Shown here: in pieces, positions 15,884-24,124 of the stretch
Position numbering within the stretch: position 1 is the first letter of the stretch
Layout: each line of letters starts with the position of its first letter
Assembly (NCBI GenBank): GCA_004561545.1
Contig: SFVK01000011.1
Coordinates: 1 to 42,485, forward strand
DNA: 42,485 nucleotides
Direction of reading: 5' to 3'
DNA from: a bacterium
GTDB taxonomy: Bacteria > Bacillota > Clostridia > Oscillospirales > Ruminococcaceae
Translations under genes and position numbers: made by a program
The notes under the pieces: generated by a model
The model's database searches: none
What the model was told of the DNA's origin: nothing
What the model saw: only the letters and a program-made list of their open reading frames with translations

Positions 15884-16807
15884 TTATTCCTCCCCGGCGG
15901 CCTTGCAGATGATGCACGCCCAGCCGCGCTTTTCCTTCACCTCCACCGGCTCCAGCCCGGCGGCGCGCAGCCCGGTCAGCACCTCGTCCTTCCGGGTGTC
16001 AATGATGCCCGAGGCGATGAACCGCGCCCCCGGCGCCATCAGCGCCGGCACATGGGGCGCCAGCGACAGGATGGCCGCCGCCACAATATTGGCGGTGATG
16101 ATGTTGTACTGCCCGCTGGCCTTGTCCGAAAGGTCGCCCACCAGCACGGTGAAGCGGTCCTGCACGCCGTTGCGCCGGGCGTTTTCCCCGGCGGTGCGCA
16201 CGCACATGGGATCAATGTCCACGCCCTCCGCCACGGCGGCGCCCAGCTTGAGGGCCGCGATGGCCAGAATGCCGGAGCCGGTGCCGATGTCCAGCACCCG
16301 CTCGCCGCCTTTCACCAGGCTGTCCAGCGTTTCCAGACAAAGGCTGGTGGTCTCATGGGTGCCGGTGCCAAAGGCCATGCCGGGGTCCATGGTGATCACG
16401 GTGCGGTCAGTCTCGTACTGCTCCCAGCCCGGCACAATGGCCAGGCGGCTGCCGATGTCCATGGCATGGTAATATTTTTTCCAGGCGTTCTGCCAGTCCT
16501 CCTGCTCCACGCCGCTGGTTTCCAGCGTGTATTCAATGCCGGAATTGTCCAGCCGCTCCCGGAACAGGGGCAGAATTTCCGCCGGGTTTTCATCGGGTGC
16601 CAGGTACATGTGTACCTTCACAATGTCCCGCGGCTTGTCCAGCAGCTCCTGCTCAATCAGGTCCACATGGGCAATCTCCCACGCCTGCTGTTCCAGATCG
16701 CGGTAATCCTCAATATAGATGCCGCCGTTGGAAACCATGGTGGCCACGGCCTCCGCCGTGTCGGCGAACCGGGCGGGCACGGTGATTTGAATATCGGTCC
16801 ATTCCAT
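15884..16807 (-). CDS. prmA: Ribosomal protein L11 methyltransferase
   Basis: 307 residues. PrmA trimethylates lysines and the N-terminus of ribosomal protein L11. The N-terminal L11-binding domain (MEWTDIQITVPARFADTAEA) is followed by a Rossmann methyltransferase domain with DPGMAFGTGTHETTSLCLE, the SAM motif VLDIGTGSGILAIAALKLGA and ITANIVAAAI, which contains the NI(V/L)A post-motif. AGGAGGG lies ahead of the ATG. First gene of the prmA-rsmE operon. Confidence 0.95.
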   Translation of the reverse strand: MEWTDIQITVPARFADTAEAVATMVSNGGIYIEDYRDLEQQAWEIAHVDLIEQELLDKPRDIVKVHMYLAPDENPAEILPLFRERLDNSGIEYTLETSGVEQEDWQNAWKKYYHAMDIGSRLAIVPGWEQYETDRTVITMDPGMAFGTGTHETTSLCLETLDSLVKGGERVLDIGTGSGILAIAALKLGAAVAEGVDIDPMCVRTAGENARRNGVQDRFTVLVGDLSDKASGQYNIITANIVAAAILSLAPHVPALMAPGARFIASGIIDTRKDEVLTGLRAAGLEPVEVKEKRGWACIICKAAGEE

Positions 16808-16823
16808 AAGGAAACCCTCCTGC

Positions 16824-16853
16824 TTGCTTTGTTCCTACGCATTCTATTATACT
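16824..16853 (+). promoter_or_regulatory. Possible promoter of the GNAT gene
   Basis: TTGCTT (16824-16829), 18-base spacer and TATACT (16848-16853) overlap the divergent prmA promoter. Boxes are imperfect. Confidence 0.35.
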
Positions 16854-16874
16854 AGCATTTGTGAGAAATGGAAA
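16846..16874 (-). promoter_or_regulatory. Promoter of prmA-rsmE
   Basis: Minus-strand TTTCCA (16874-16869), 17-base spacer and perfect TATAAT (16851-16846). Confidence 0.65.
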
Positions 16875-16886
16875 GGGGCGTTTGCC

Positions 16887-17456
16887 ATGAAGATTGTGCT
16901 GTTGAACGAGCGGCAGGCCGAGGCCGTTTACTGCGGGCAGATGGTGCGGGACTTCCCCGAAAGTGAGCTCAAGCCCTTTGCCACCATCCTTGGGATGATG
17001 CGCAGCGGCATCTATGAGCCGCTGGCTTTTTATGAGGAGGACGGCACGCTGACCGCCTACGCCTGGCAGACCGTTCTGCCCGACCGGGAAAGCGCTCTCA
17101 TCGACTATTTTGCGGTGGTTCCTGCGCGGCGGGGCAACGGCGCCGGCACCCGGATTCTTGCCGCGCTGGCCGAATATTATGCACCCCGCAAAAGAACCCT
17201 CATCATCGAGTGCGAGCATCCCGCCGAAGCCCCCGACCCCGCCGCCGCGCGGCGGCGCATCGGCTTTTATCTGCGCGCCGGGGCCCGCGCCACCGCCATG
17301 GAGAGCCGCGTCTTTGGCGTGCGCTATCAGATTTACGCACTGCCCGCCGGGGGCGGCGCGCCGGACCGCCAGATCAACGACGACTTAAAGGAAATCTACC
17401 GCCGGACGGTGCCCCAGCCCTACTACCGGGGCAATGTGATCTTCTTTGGGGAATAA
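16887..17456 (+). CDS. GNAT-family N-acetyltransferase
   Basis: 189 residues. GNAT enzymes transfer acetyl from acetyl-CoA to an amine. The core shows a beta-4 strand leading to the pyrophosphate loop, VVPARRGNGAGTRIL (Q/RxxGxG/A type), followed by IIECEHP and a strand-helix end GFYLRAGARA. The substrate is unknown. The start is placed at MKIVLL because GAAAGGGG precedes it; an upstream in-frame ATG would overlap the divergent promoter. spoVAC follows after 51 bases on the same strand. Confidence 0.8.
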   Translation: MKIVLLNERQAEAVYCGQMVRDFPESELKPFATILGMMRSGIYEPLAFYEEDGTLTAYAWQTVLPDRESALIDYFAVVPARRGNGAGTRILAALAEYYAPRKRTLIIECEHPAEAPDPAAARRRIGFYLRAGARATAMESRVFGVRYQIYALPAGGGAPDRQINDDLKEIYRRTVPQPYYRGNVIFFGE

Positions 17457-17507
17457 TCCGTCCCCCGGGCGGGCAGACTAGAGCAAAAAGGAAAGGAGTG
17501 CTCCTTT

Positions 17508-17948
17508 ATGAATCTGCCGCCCAAAAATTATGATGAGATGGTCAAGCGGGCAAATCCGCCCTCCCCGGTGCTCAGGGACTGCCTGTGGGCGTTCTTTGTG
17601 GGCGGTTCCATCTGCCTGCTGGGCGAAGGCCTGCGCCAGTTCTATCTGATGTGGTACGACAAGGACCTGGCCGGAACCCTCACCAGCATCTCGCTGGTGT
17701 TCCTCTCGGCGGTGGTCACGGTGCCGGGCTGGTACCAGAAACTGGCCGCCAAGGCGGGCGCGGGCACCCTGGTTCCCATCACGGGCTTTGCCAACTCGGT
17801 GGTCAGCCCGGCGGTGGAGTTCAAGGCCGAGGGCTGGGTCACCGGCGTGGGGTCCAAAATTTTTACCATCGCGGGTCCGGTGCTGGCCTTTGGCACCCTG
17901 GCGTCCTGGGTGTGGGGGCTGCTCTACTGGGCCATGAACAAGTTCTGA
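17508..17948 (+). CDS. spoVAC: Stage V sporulation protein AC
   Basis: 146 residues, the family length. SpoVAC is an inner spore-membrane protein needed for uptake of Ca-dipicolinate into the forespore and described as a mechanosensitive release channel. It has four hydrophobic segments and conserved stretches FFVGGSICLLGEGLRQFY and GFANSVVSPAVEFKAEGWV. GGAAAGGAG precedes the ATG. A strong terminator follows directly, so it is separated transcriptionally from spoVAD. spoVAA and spoVAB are not seen, which is usual in Clostridia. Confidence 0.94.
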   Translation: MNLPPKNYDEMVKRANPPSPVLRDCLWAFFVGGSICLLGEGLRQFYLMWYDKDLAGTLTSISLVFLSAVVTVPGWYQKLAAKAGAGTLVPITGFANSVVSPAVEFKAEGWVTGVGSKIFTIAGPVLAFGTLASWVWGLLYWAMNKF

Positions 17949-17957
17949 TCCGCAGTT

Positions 17958-17987
17958 GGGCAGGGAAGACTCCTGCCCGATTTTTTT
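17958..17987 (+). terminator. Terminator between spoVAC and spoVAD
   Basis: Arms gggcagg (17958-17964) and cctgccc (17972-17978) around loop gaagact, followed by ga and seven T. Confidence 0.8.
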
Positions 17988-17997
17988 GCGCTTTTCT

Positions 17998-18027
17998 GCG
18001 TAAAACCGCCCTTGCCTGCGCATACTG
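17998..18027 (+). promoter_or_regulatory. Sigma-G/sigma-F-like promoter of spoVAD-spoVAE
   Basis: GCGTA (17998-18002), 18-base spacer and CATACTG (18021-18027) fit the forespore sigma-G pattern gHATR-N18-CATWMTA with one mismatch in each box. It lies between the terminator and spoVAD, where a forespore promoter would be expected. Confidence 0.5.
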
Positions 18028-18048
18028 GGGGCAAAGGAGTGTGGTACT

Positions 18049-19077
18049 ATGGCCATCCGAAGAGGGGATACCGTCATCTTTCCCCATCCGCCCGTGATTG
18101 CCGCCTGGGCGGCGGTGGGCGGCAAAAAGGAGAGCGAAGGCCCGCTGGCCGCCGCCTTTGACGAGCTGGTGGAGGACGCGAGCTTTAAGAGTGAGGGCTG
18201 CAAGAGCTGGGAACAGGGGGAAAGCCTGCTCCAGGAACACTGTGTCAACCGCTGCCTGCGCAAGGCGGGCATCTCCAAAAAGGAGGTGGATCTCGCCTTT
18301 GCCGGGGATCTGCAGGCCCAGTGTACCGCCAGCAACTATACCATGCGCACCCTGGGGGTGCCCTTTGCGGGGCTTTACGGCGCCTGCTCCACCATGACCG
18401 AGGGCCTTTGCCTTGCCGCCATGACCGCGTCGGTGGGCTATGCCCGGCAGGTGCTGGCGCTGAGCAGCAGCCACTTCTGCGCGGCGGAGCGGGAGTTCCG
18501 TACCCCGCTGGAATACGGCGGCAAGCGCACCACCACCGCCCAGTGGACCGCCACGGCGGCGGGGGCCTGTTTGCTGCGGGGCGCGGGCAATGCCGGCATT
18601 CCGGTGCTCTCGGCCACCATCGGCCGGGTGTGCGACCCCCAGGTGAAGGACATCAACAACATGGGCGCCGCCATGGCCCCAGCAGCGGCCTCCACGCTGC
18701 TGGCCTACTTTGAGGGCACTGGCACCCGTCCCGGGGACTTTGACGCCATTTTCACCGGCGACCTGGGCCAGGTGGGCACCACGCTGCTCCATGAGATGAT
18801 GGCCCACGCCCACTGCCCTGTGGACAACCACCGGGACTGCGGCTGCCTGATCTATGACGTGGAGGGCCAGAACGTCCAGTCCGGCGGCAGCGGCGCGGGA
18901 TGCAGCGCCGCCGTGCTGGCCACCTATGTGCTGCCCCGTCTGTTGAACGGGGAATATCACCGGGTGCTGTTCCTCTCCACGGGAGCGCTGATGAGCCAGA
19001 CCACCTTTTTGCAGGGGGAAAGCATTCCCGGCATCGCCCACTGTGTCGAGCTGGGCAGCCCGGAAGGAGGCAATTGA
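18049..19077 (+). CDS. spoVAD: Stage V sporulation protein AD
   Basis: 342 residues, close to the family length. SpoVAD is a thiolase-fold protein on the inner spore membrane that binds dipicolinic acid and is needed for its import into the forespore. Conserved stretches include HCVNRCLRKAGI, FAGDLQAQC, GLYGACSTMTEGL, GRVCDPQVKDINNMGAAMAP and FTGDLGQVG. AAAGGAG precedes the ATG. The gene ends two bases before spoVAE, so the two form one unit. Confidence 0.95.
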   Translation: MAIRRGDTVIFPHPPVIAAWAAVGGKKESEGPLAAAFDELVEDASFKSEGCKSWEQGESLLQEHCVNRCLRKAGISKKEVDLAFAGDLQAQCTASNYTMRTLGVPFAGLYGACSTMTEGLCLAAMTASVGYARQVLALSSSHFCAAEREFRTPLEYGGKRTTTAQWTATAAGACLLRGAGNAGIPVLSATIGRVCDPQVKDINNMGAAMAPAAASTLLAYFEGTGTRPGDFDAIFTGDLGQVGTTLLHEMMAHAHCPVDNHRDCGCLIYDVEGQNVQSGGSGAGCSAAVLATYVLPRLLNGEYHRVLFLSTGALMSQTTFLQGESIPGIAHCVELGSPEGGN

Positions 19078-19078
19078 G

Positions 19079-19435
19079 ATGAATTACGTCTGGGCATTTG
19101 TCGTCGGCGGGCTGATCTGCGTGTTTGGCCAGCTGCTCATTGATTACACCAAGCTCACCCCCGCCCGCATCCTCACCGGCTATGTGGTGGGGGGCGTCAT
19201 CCTCAGCGCCGTGGGCCTCTATGACCCGCTGGCCGAGTTCGCCGGCGCGGGGGCCAGCGTGCCGCTGCTGGGCTTTGGCCACCTTCTGGCGCAGGGCGTC
19301 ATGAAAGCGGTGGATGAAATCGGCCTGCCCGGCGTCTTCACCGGGGGGCTTACCGCCGCCGCAGGCGGAATCACGGCCAGCCTGGTCTTTGCGCTGCTGG
19401 CCGCCCTGGTGGGCAAGAGCAAGGACCAGAACTGA
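19079..19435 (+). CDS. spoVAE: Stage V sporulation protein AE (SpoVAEb type)
   Basis: 118 residues, a hydrophobic protein with three or four membrane segments. It shows the family features MNYVWAFVVGGLICVFGQLL at the start, then GFGHLLAQGVMKAVDEIGLPG and a glycine/alanine-rich membrane end. It is a component of the SpoVA dipicolinate channel. The start at this ATG follows AAGGAGG and lies one base after the spoVAD stop; an upstream frame extending into spoVAD is not used. Confidence 0.93.
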   Translation: MNYVWAFVVGGLICVFGQLLIDYTKLTPARILTGYVVGGVILSAVGLYDPLAEFAGAGASVPLLGFGHLLAQGVMKAVDEIGLPGVFTGGLTAAAGGITASLVFALLAALVGKSKDQN

Positions 19436-19467
19436 GGACGGGTCCCGCCCAAAAAAGAAAAAATGAA

Positions 19468-19498
19468 AATGCCCGTCAGGGATTTCCTGGCGGGCATT
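19468..19498. terminator. Terminator of rpsT (and possibly spoVAE)
   Basis: Arms aatgcccgtcagg (19468-19480) and cctggcgggcatt (19486-19498) with one G-T wobble; on the minus strand it is followed by a long T-rich tract. Confidence 0.8.
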
Positions 19499-19509
19499 GT
19501 TCATGCAAT

Positions 19510-19779
19510 TTATTCGGCGGCAGCAGCCTTGTTGTTGCGCTTGGCCATGCGGCTGATCTTGCGGGCAGCGGTGTTCTTGTGAATCACACCCTTGCTCTTG
19601 GCAGAGTCAATCGCAGAAACAGCGGCCTTCATGACGGCGTCCTTGTCCGCCGCGTTGCTGTCGATGGCAGCGTCTGCCTTCTTGACAACTGTTTTCAGGT
19701 TGGACTTGATGGCCTTGTTGTGCGCAGCCTCTTTCTTGGCCTGAACAACGCGGTCCTTCTGAGATTTGATATTAGGCAT
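19510..19779 (-). CDS. rpsT: 30S ribosomal protein S20
   Basis: 89 residues, the usual size. S20 binds 16S rRNA in the body of the small subunit. MPNIKSQKDRVVQAKKE at the start and SKGVIHKNTAARKISRMAKR near the end are diagnostic. The start is the ATG of MPNIKS behind AAGGAGG; an in-frame GTG three codons upstream lies in the ribosome-site spacing. Monocistronic. Confidence 0.97.
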   Translation of the reverse strand: MPNIKSQKDRVVQAKKEAAHNKAIKSNLKTVVKKADAAIDSNAADKDAVMKAAVSAIDSAKSKGVIHKNTAARKISRMAKRNNKAAAAE

Positions 19780-19814
19780 TCGTTCCACCTCCTTGGTTAC
19801 CCATAACAGTACAA

Positions 19815-19820
19815 ATTATA
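19815..19820 (-). promoter_or_regulatory. -10 box of the rpsT promoter
   Basis: Minus-strand TATAAT (19820-19815). The nearest TTGCAA lies 20 bases further upstream, longer than ideal, so only the -10 element is called. Confidence 0.45.
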
Positions 19821-19943
19821 CTACCATATCTTTCGTCCGGTTGCAAGCCCTTTTTCGCAAAAACTTTTTTTAAATGCGAAAATTTTGATCCCGGCAAGTT
19901 TCCCCGCCGCCCCGCATATCCATGTTGGGAAGGGGGTGGGCGT

Positions 19944-21080
19944 ATGGCAAAGCTGCACCGGGGAACGGCCTTGGCGCTGGCGGCCCTCATCGCGGCGGGC
20001 AGCGCGGCCGCCGCCTGCCGCCTGCCGGGATGCCTGCCACTGGCGGCAGCCGCCGTCCTTCATGACCCGGTGTCGGCCTTTCACGCGCTGCGCACCACCG
20101 CCCAGCAGGAGTCTGCCCTGGCCACGGCGGGCCGTCCCCGCCGCACCCCCCGGCCCACGGCAGCACCCTCCCCCACGCAGACACCCGCCCCGACGCTTTC
20201 CCCGGAGCCCGCCGCCACGCCGGAACCCACTGTCACGCCCTCGCCCACACCCGCCTCCACCGCGCCGCCCGGCCTGAAAAGCACCGGCCCCATTCTGGAA
20301 CGGCAGTTCGGCCAGGGGGCGGGGGACGGCTATGTCACGCTGCGGGCGGGCAGCATCAAGAACGCCACCGACCGGCCGGACAGCGACCTTTCCTCCGCCG
20401 TGGAGGGGCTGCTTCCCTTCACGGTGGAGCCGGGCAGCGCCGACCCCCAGGTGCTCATTCTCCACACCCACGCCACCGAGACCTACCAGACCTGGGAGGA
20501 ACTGCTCTACGACACCACTTTCACCGCCCGCACCAAAGACACCGCCCTCAATATGTGCGCGGTGGGGCAGGCAATGGCCGATGTGCTCAACGCGGCGGGC
20601 ATCACCACGCTGCACGACACCACGCTCCACGACTCCCCCAGCTACACCGAGAGCTACGCCCGTAGCGCCCAGACCGCCCGCCGGTATCTGGAAGAATATC
20701 CCTCCATCAAGGTGGTGCTGGACGTTCACCGCGACGCCATCGAGAGCGAGGGCACCCGCGTCAAGCCGGTCACCGAGCTGGAGGGCCGGAAAACCGCCCA
20801 GGTCATGATTATCGCCGGGTGCGACAACGGCACCACCGTCAACCTGCCCAACTGGCGGCTCAACCTGCGCTTTGCCGCGGCGTGGGAGAGCCGGATGGAA
20901 TCGCTCTACCCCGGCCTGACCCGGCCGGTGCTCTGCGGATACCGGTTTTACAACCAGGATGTCTGCACCGGTGCGCTGCTCATCGAGATTGGCGGCCACG
21001 CCAACACGCTGGAGGAAGCCGTGCGGGCGGGGCAGTACGCAGCCAAAGCGCTGGCTGATTTGTTCCTGAGCGGAACGTAG
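19944..21080 (+). CDS. spoIIP: Stage II sporulation protein P
   Basis: 378 residues. SpoIIP is a membrane-anchored peptidoglycan amidase and endopeptidase that degrades septal wall during engulfment, working with SpoIID and SpoIIM. An N-terminal hydrophobic segment (about 8-35) is followed by a Pro/Thr-rich linker (about 65-112) and the catalytic domain with LILHTHATETY, YARSAQTARRYLEEYPSI, VVLDVHRDAI and IEIGGHANTLEEA. The His and Glu of HTHATE and the DVHRDA motif fit the zinc site. AGGGGGTGG precedes the ATG. spoIID is not in the window. Confidence 0.93.
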   Translation: MAKLHRGTALALAALIAAGSAAAACRLPGCLPLAAAAVLHDPVSAFHALRTTAQQESALATAGRPRRTPRPTAAPSPTQTPAPTLSPEPAATPEPTVTPSPTPASTAPPGLKSTGPILERQFGQGAGDGYVTLRAGSIKNATDRPDSDLSSAVEGLLPFTVEPGSADPQVLILHTHATETYQTWEELLYDTTFTARTKDTALNMCAVGQAMADVLNAAGITTLHDTTLHDSPSYTESYARSAQTARRYLEEYPSIKVVLDVHRDAIESEGTRVKPVTELEGRKTAQVMIIAGCDNGTTVNLPNWRLNLRFAAAWESRMESLYPGLTRPVLCGYRFYNQDVCTGALLIEIGGHANTLEEAVRAGQYAAKALADLFLSGT

Positions 21081-21094
21081 CGCAAAAATGGCAC

Positions 21095-21123
21095 TGTACA
21101 AACGACCCAAAACCGGCTATAAT
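21095..21123 (+). promoter_or_regulatory. Promoter of asnS
   Basis: TGTACA (21095-21100), 17-base spacer and TATAAT (21118-21123). The leader is under 50 bases, leaving no room for a T-box. Confidence 0.6.
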
Positions 21124-21169
21124 GTCTGTACACATACCTGTGAATCAACCAGGAGGAGAGGGAAACAAC

Positions 21170-22555
21170 ATGGAAAGAGTTGAAATCGCATCTCTTTACA
21201 AGGCCACCCCGGCGGACGGCACCAGGGTCACCGTCTGCGGCTGGGCCAAGACGGTGCGGGATTCCAAAAAGATCGGCTTTATCTCGCTGACGGACGGGAG
21301 CTGCTACAAGCCCGTTCAGATTGTGTTCCAGGCGGATAAGCTGGAAAACTATACCGAGATTGCCAAGAGCGGCCTGTACACCAGCTTTGAGGTCAACGGT
21401 ACGCTGGTGCTCACCCCCGAAGCCAAGCAGCCCTTTGAGATCAACGCCGACAGCATCACCGTTCTGGGCGCCTGCGGCCCCGAGTATCCCCTGCAAAAGA
21501 AAAAGATGAGCCCCGAGTACCTGCGCACCATGACCCATCTGCGCCCCCGCACCAACACCTTCAACGCCGCGTACCGGGTGCGCGGCCAGGCGGCCTATGC
21601 GCTGCACCAGTTCTTCCACGAGAACGGCTTCACCTATGTCCACACCCCCATCTTCACCGGCTCGGACTGCGAGGGCGCGGGCGAGATGTTCCAGGTGACC
21701 ACCATGGACCTTGACAACATCCCCCGCACCCAGGACGGCGCGGTGGATTATTCCAGGGACTTTTTCAAGCGCCCGGTGAACCTGACGGTCTCCGGCCAGC
21801 TGGAAGCCGAGGCCCTGGCCATGGCGCTGGGCAAGGTCTACACCTTCGGCCCCACCTTCCGCGCCGAGAAGAGCTACGACACCCGCCACGCCGCCGAGTT
21901 CTGGATGATCGAGCCCGAGATGGCCTTTGCCGACCTCAACACCTATATGGACACCGCCGAGGCGATGACCAAGTACGTCATCCGCTTCCTGCTGGACAAC
22001 TGCCCCGACGAGCTGGCCTTCTTCAACCAGTTCTTTGACAAGGGCCTGATCGAGCGGCTGGAGCTGGTGGCTTCCAGCGATTTTGCCCGCGTCAGCTACA
22101 CTGATGCAATTGAACTGCTCAAAAAGAACAACGACAACTTCCAGTACAAGGTGGAGTGGGGCATCGATCTGCAGACCGAGCATGAGCGCTATCTCACCGA
22201 GCAGATTTTCAAAAAGCCGGTCTTTGTCACCGACTATCCTAAGGAGATCAAGGCCTTCTATATGCGCCTGAACGAGGACGGCAGGACGGTGGCCGCCGCC
22301 GATATGCTGGTGCCCGGCATCGGCGAGCTGATCGGCGGCTCCCAGCGTGAGGAGCGCTATGATGTCCTGACAGCCCGTATGCAGCAACTGGGCATGAAGC
22401 TGGAGGACTATGACTGGTACCTGGATCTGCGCCGCTTTGGCAGTGTCAAACACGCCGGTTACGGCCTGGGCTTTGAGCGGCTCATCATGTACGTCACCGG
22501 CATCCCCAATATCCGCGACGTGCTGCCCTTCCCCCGCACCTGCGGCGGCTTTTGA
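21170..22555 (+). CDS. asnS: Asparaginyl-tRNA synthetase
   Basis: 461 residues, typical. It charges tRNA-Asn with asparagine using ATP. The N-terminal OB-fold anticodon domain (VTVCGWAKTVRDSKKIGFISL) is followed by the class IIb catalytic core with FTYVHTPIFTGSDCEGAGE, FTFGPTFRAE-type motif 2 (VYTFGPTFRAEKSYDTRHAA) and motif 3 GYGLGFERLIMYVTGIPNIR. The start at MERVEI follows AGGAGGAG. It overlaps mutY by one base. Confidence 0.96.
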   Translation: MERVEIASLYKATPADGTRVTVCGWAKTVRDSKKIGFISLTDGSCYKPVQIVFQADKLENYTEIAKSGLYTSFEVNGTLVLTPEAKQPFEINADSITVLGACGPEYPLQKKKMSPEYLRTMTHLRPRTNTFNAAYRVRGQAAYALHQFFHENGFTYVHTPIFTGSDCEGAGEMFQVTTMDLDNIPRTQDGAVDYSRDFFKRPVNLTVSGQLEAEALAMALGKVYTFGPTFRAEKSYDTRHAAEFWMIEPEMAFADLNTYMDTAEAMTKYVIRFLLDNCPDELAFFNQFFDKGLIERLELVASSDFARVSYTDAIELLKKNNDNFQYKVEWGIDLQTEHERYLTEQIFKKPVFVTDYPKEIKAFYMRLNEDGRTVAAADMLVPGIGELIGGSQREERYDVLTARMQQLGMKLEDYDWYLDLRRFGSVKHAGYGLGFERLIMYVTGIPNIRDVLPFPRTCGGF

Positions 22556-23634
22556 TGGGCGGGGTCAGCGAACCGCTGATCCGATGGTTTGAACAACATC
22601 GAAGGCTCCTGCCCTTCCGGCAGGAGCCTTCGGCGTACCATATCTGGATCAGCGAGATCATGCTTCAGCAGACCCGCGTCTCGGCGGCGCTTCCTTATTA
22701 TGAGCGCTTTGTGGTGGAGCTTCCCGACCCGGCGGCGCTGGCAGCCTGCGAGCCCGACCGGCTGCGCAAGCTGTGGCAGGGTCTGGGCTATTACAGCCGT
22801 GCCGCCAATCTGCAAAAGGCGGCCGGGATTCTCTGCGACCGGTACGGCGGGGAACTGCCCGCCGACTATGACGCCCTGCGCGCCCTGCCCGGCATCGGGG
22901 ACTACACGGCGGGGGCCATCGCCTCCATCGCGTTCAGCATCCCGGTGCCGGCGGTGGACGGCAATGTGCTGCGGGTCTTTGCCCGGCTGACCAACGATGA
23001 TTCCGACATCACCCGCCCCGAAACCAAGCGCTCCATCACCCGCCTGGTGATGGAGGAAATGCCCCGGGACCGCCCCGGTGCCTACAATGAGGCACTGATG
23101 GAACTGGGAGCGCTGGTCTGCCTGCCCAACGGCGCGCCCCGCTGCGGGGAATGCCCGCTGGCCGGCCAGTGTGCCGGCCGCGCGGCGGGCCGGGCCGAAA
23201 CCCTGCCCAATAAGCCGCCCAAACCCGCCAAAACCGTGGTGCCCGTCACGGTGGCACTCATCACGGGTCCCCGGGGCGTGCTGCTCCAGCGCCGCCCCGC
23301 CAAAGGGCTGCTGGCCGGGCTGTGGCAGCCCCCCGCCTTTGAGGCGGACCATCCCCTGACCCGGGAGGAGCTGGACGCCCGCCTGCGGGCGCTGGGGCTG
23401 GCCGTGCGCTGGACCGGAACGCTGCCGCCGGCCCGCCATGTCTTTACCCACCGCGTCTGGCAGCTGAGCGGCTTTTGCGCGGCAAGCGGGCAGGAAGTTT
23501 TGCCGGGCTCCTTCGTTTGGGCGGATCTTCCTGCGCTGGAGCGCGAATATTCTGTGCCAAGTGCCTTCTCTGCCTATGTCAGTGAGGGGAAAATCCGGGA
23601 AAAACAGGAGGAAAATGCGCGGATTTTGACCTGA
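22555..23634 (+). CDS. mutY: Adenine DNA glycosylase
   Basis: 359 residues. MutY removes adenine mispaired with 8-oxoguanine. ISEIMLQQTRV carries the catalytic Glu; LPGIGDYTAGAIASIAF is the helix-hairpin-helix; VDGNVLRVFARL holds the catalytic Asp; CLPNGAPRCGECPLAGQC gives the C-x6-C-x2-C-x5-C [4Fe-4S] cluster. The C-terminal Nudix-like domain (TVALITGPRGVLLQRRPAKG, then WQPPAFE) reads 8-oxoG. The start overlaps the asnS stop (TGATG-like TTGATGG), with only a weak G-rich site. A 14-bp hairpin lies within codons 16-26. Confidence 0.95.
   Translation: MGGVSEPLIRWFEQHRRLLPFRQEPSAYHIWISEIMLQQTRVSAALPYYERFVVELPDPAALAACEPDRLRKLWQGLGYYSRAANLQKAAGILCDRYGGELPADYDALRALPGIGDYTAGAIASIAFSIPVPAVDGNVLRVFARLTNDDSDITRPETKRSITRLVMEEMPRDRPGAYNEALMELGALVCLPNGAPRCGECPLAGQCAGRAAGRAETLPNKPPKPAKTVVPVTVALITGPRGVLLQRRPAKGLLAGLWQPPAFEADHPLTREELDARLRALGLAVRWTGTLPPARHVFTHRVWQLSGFCAASGQEVLPGSFVWADLPALEREYSVPSAFSAYVSEGKIREKQEENARILT
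22600..22632. repeat. Perfect 14-bp hairpin inside the mutY 5' coding region
   Basis: Arms cgaaggctcctgcc (22600-22613) and ggcaggagccttcg (22619-22632) around loop cttcc. It lies 45 bases into mutY and has no T-tract. It may modulate asnS-mutY readthrough or mRNA processing. Confidence 0.6.
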
Positions 23635-23653
23635 AAATTTTACACGGGAAAGG

Positions 23654-23682
23654 TTGTATTCCGTCAAACCCTCGGGTATAAT
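23654..23682 (+). promoter_or_regulatory. Promoter of the 81-residue membrane protein
   Basis: TTGTAT (23654-23659), 17-base spacer and TATAAT (23677-23682). Confidence 0.7.
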
Positions 23683-23733
23683 AGAGGCACAACCCTTGCC
23701 CCGAAAATCAATCTTGCATGGAGGGAACCGACC

Positions 23734-23979
23734 ATGATGAAAAAATCGACTTTTGGAGCCATTCTGGCTTTTCTGTTTGCCGCCGCCGGTGCGCTGACCG
23801 CCGCCGCGCTCTATCTGCGCCGCCGCGAGAAGGAGCTGGACGAGTATGAGCGCCTGCTGTACAGCGATGACACCGACTATGATCTGGAGGACGAGGAGGA
23901 CGAACCTTCCTACGAGCCCATTCAGACGCAGCCCGAAGGGGAGGATGATCCCGCCGGTGAGGATGAAGTAAAATTCTGA
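23734..23979 (+). CDS. Small membrane protein with acidic tail
   Basis: 81 residues. One N-terminal membrane segment (about 7-28) is followed by a short basic patch LRRREKE and a strongly acidic tail rich in Asp, Glu and Pro (TDYDLEDEEDEP and onward). GGAGGG precedes the ATG, and it has its own promoter. The basic patch after the helix suggests that the acidic tail is cytoplasmic. I do not recognise the family; similar small acidic single-pass proteins occur widely in Clostridia without known function. Confidence 0.7.
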   Translation: MMKKSTFGAILAFLFAAAGALTAAALYLRRREKELDEYERLLYSDDTDYDLEDEEDEPSYEPIQTQPEGEDDPAGEDEVKF

Positions 23980-24124
23980 GATTTCCCCCAAGAGATGAAG
24001 AATCAGGGTCCGTTTTGAGACAAGGATGTTGTGACGGCACCGCCTCCCAGCAGCTGCTGCGGGACGCTGCCCCAAGGAAAAGTTTCCTGCCATAAACCGG
24101 TTTCAGGCGTGGCCTGCCCCTATG
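23980..24124 (+). ncRNA. Possible structured RNA or untranslated trailer
   Basis: This spacer contains several self-complementary stretches (cccagcagctgctgcggg, ggaaaagtttcc, aaaccggttt) and ends in an intrinsic terminator at 24125-24150. Its content could be a small RNA or simply the 3' trailer of the upstream message. No Rfam family can be assigned by eye. Confidence 0.2.

Noticed and set aside
19899..19943. Sigma-E promoter for spoIIP (CATATCCAT near 19914)
   Set aside because: The -10 match is poor and no -35 element is found at the right distance.
21081..21169. T-box leader for asnS
   Set aside because: The leader after the TATAAT box is under 50 bases, too short for a T-box, and no specifier hairpin or antiterminator is visible.
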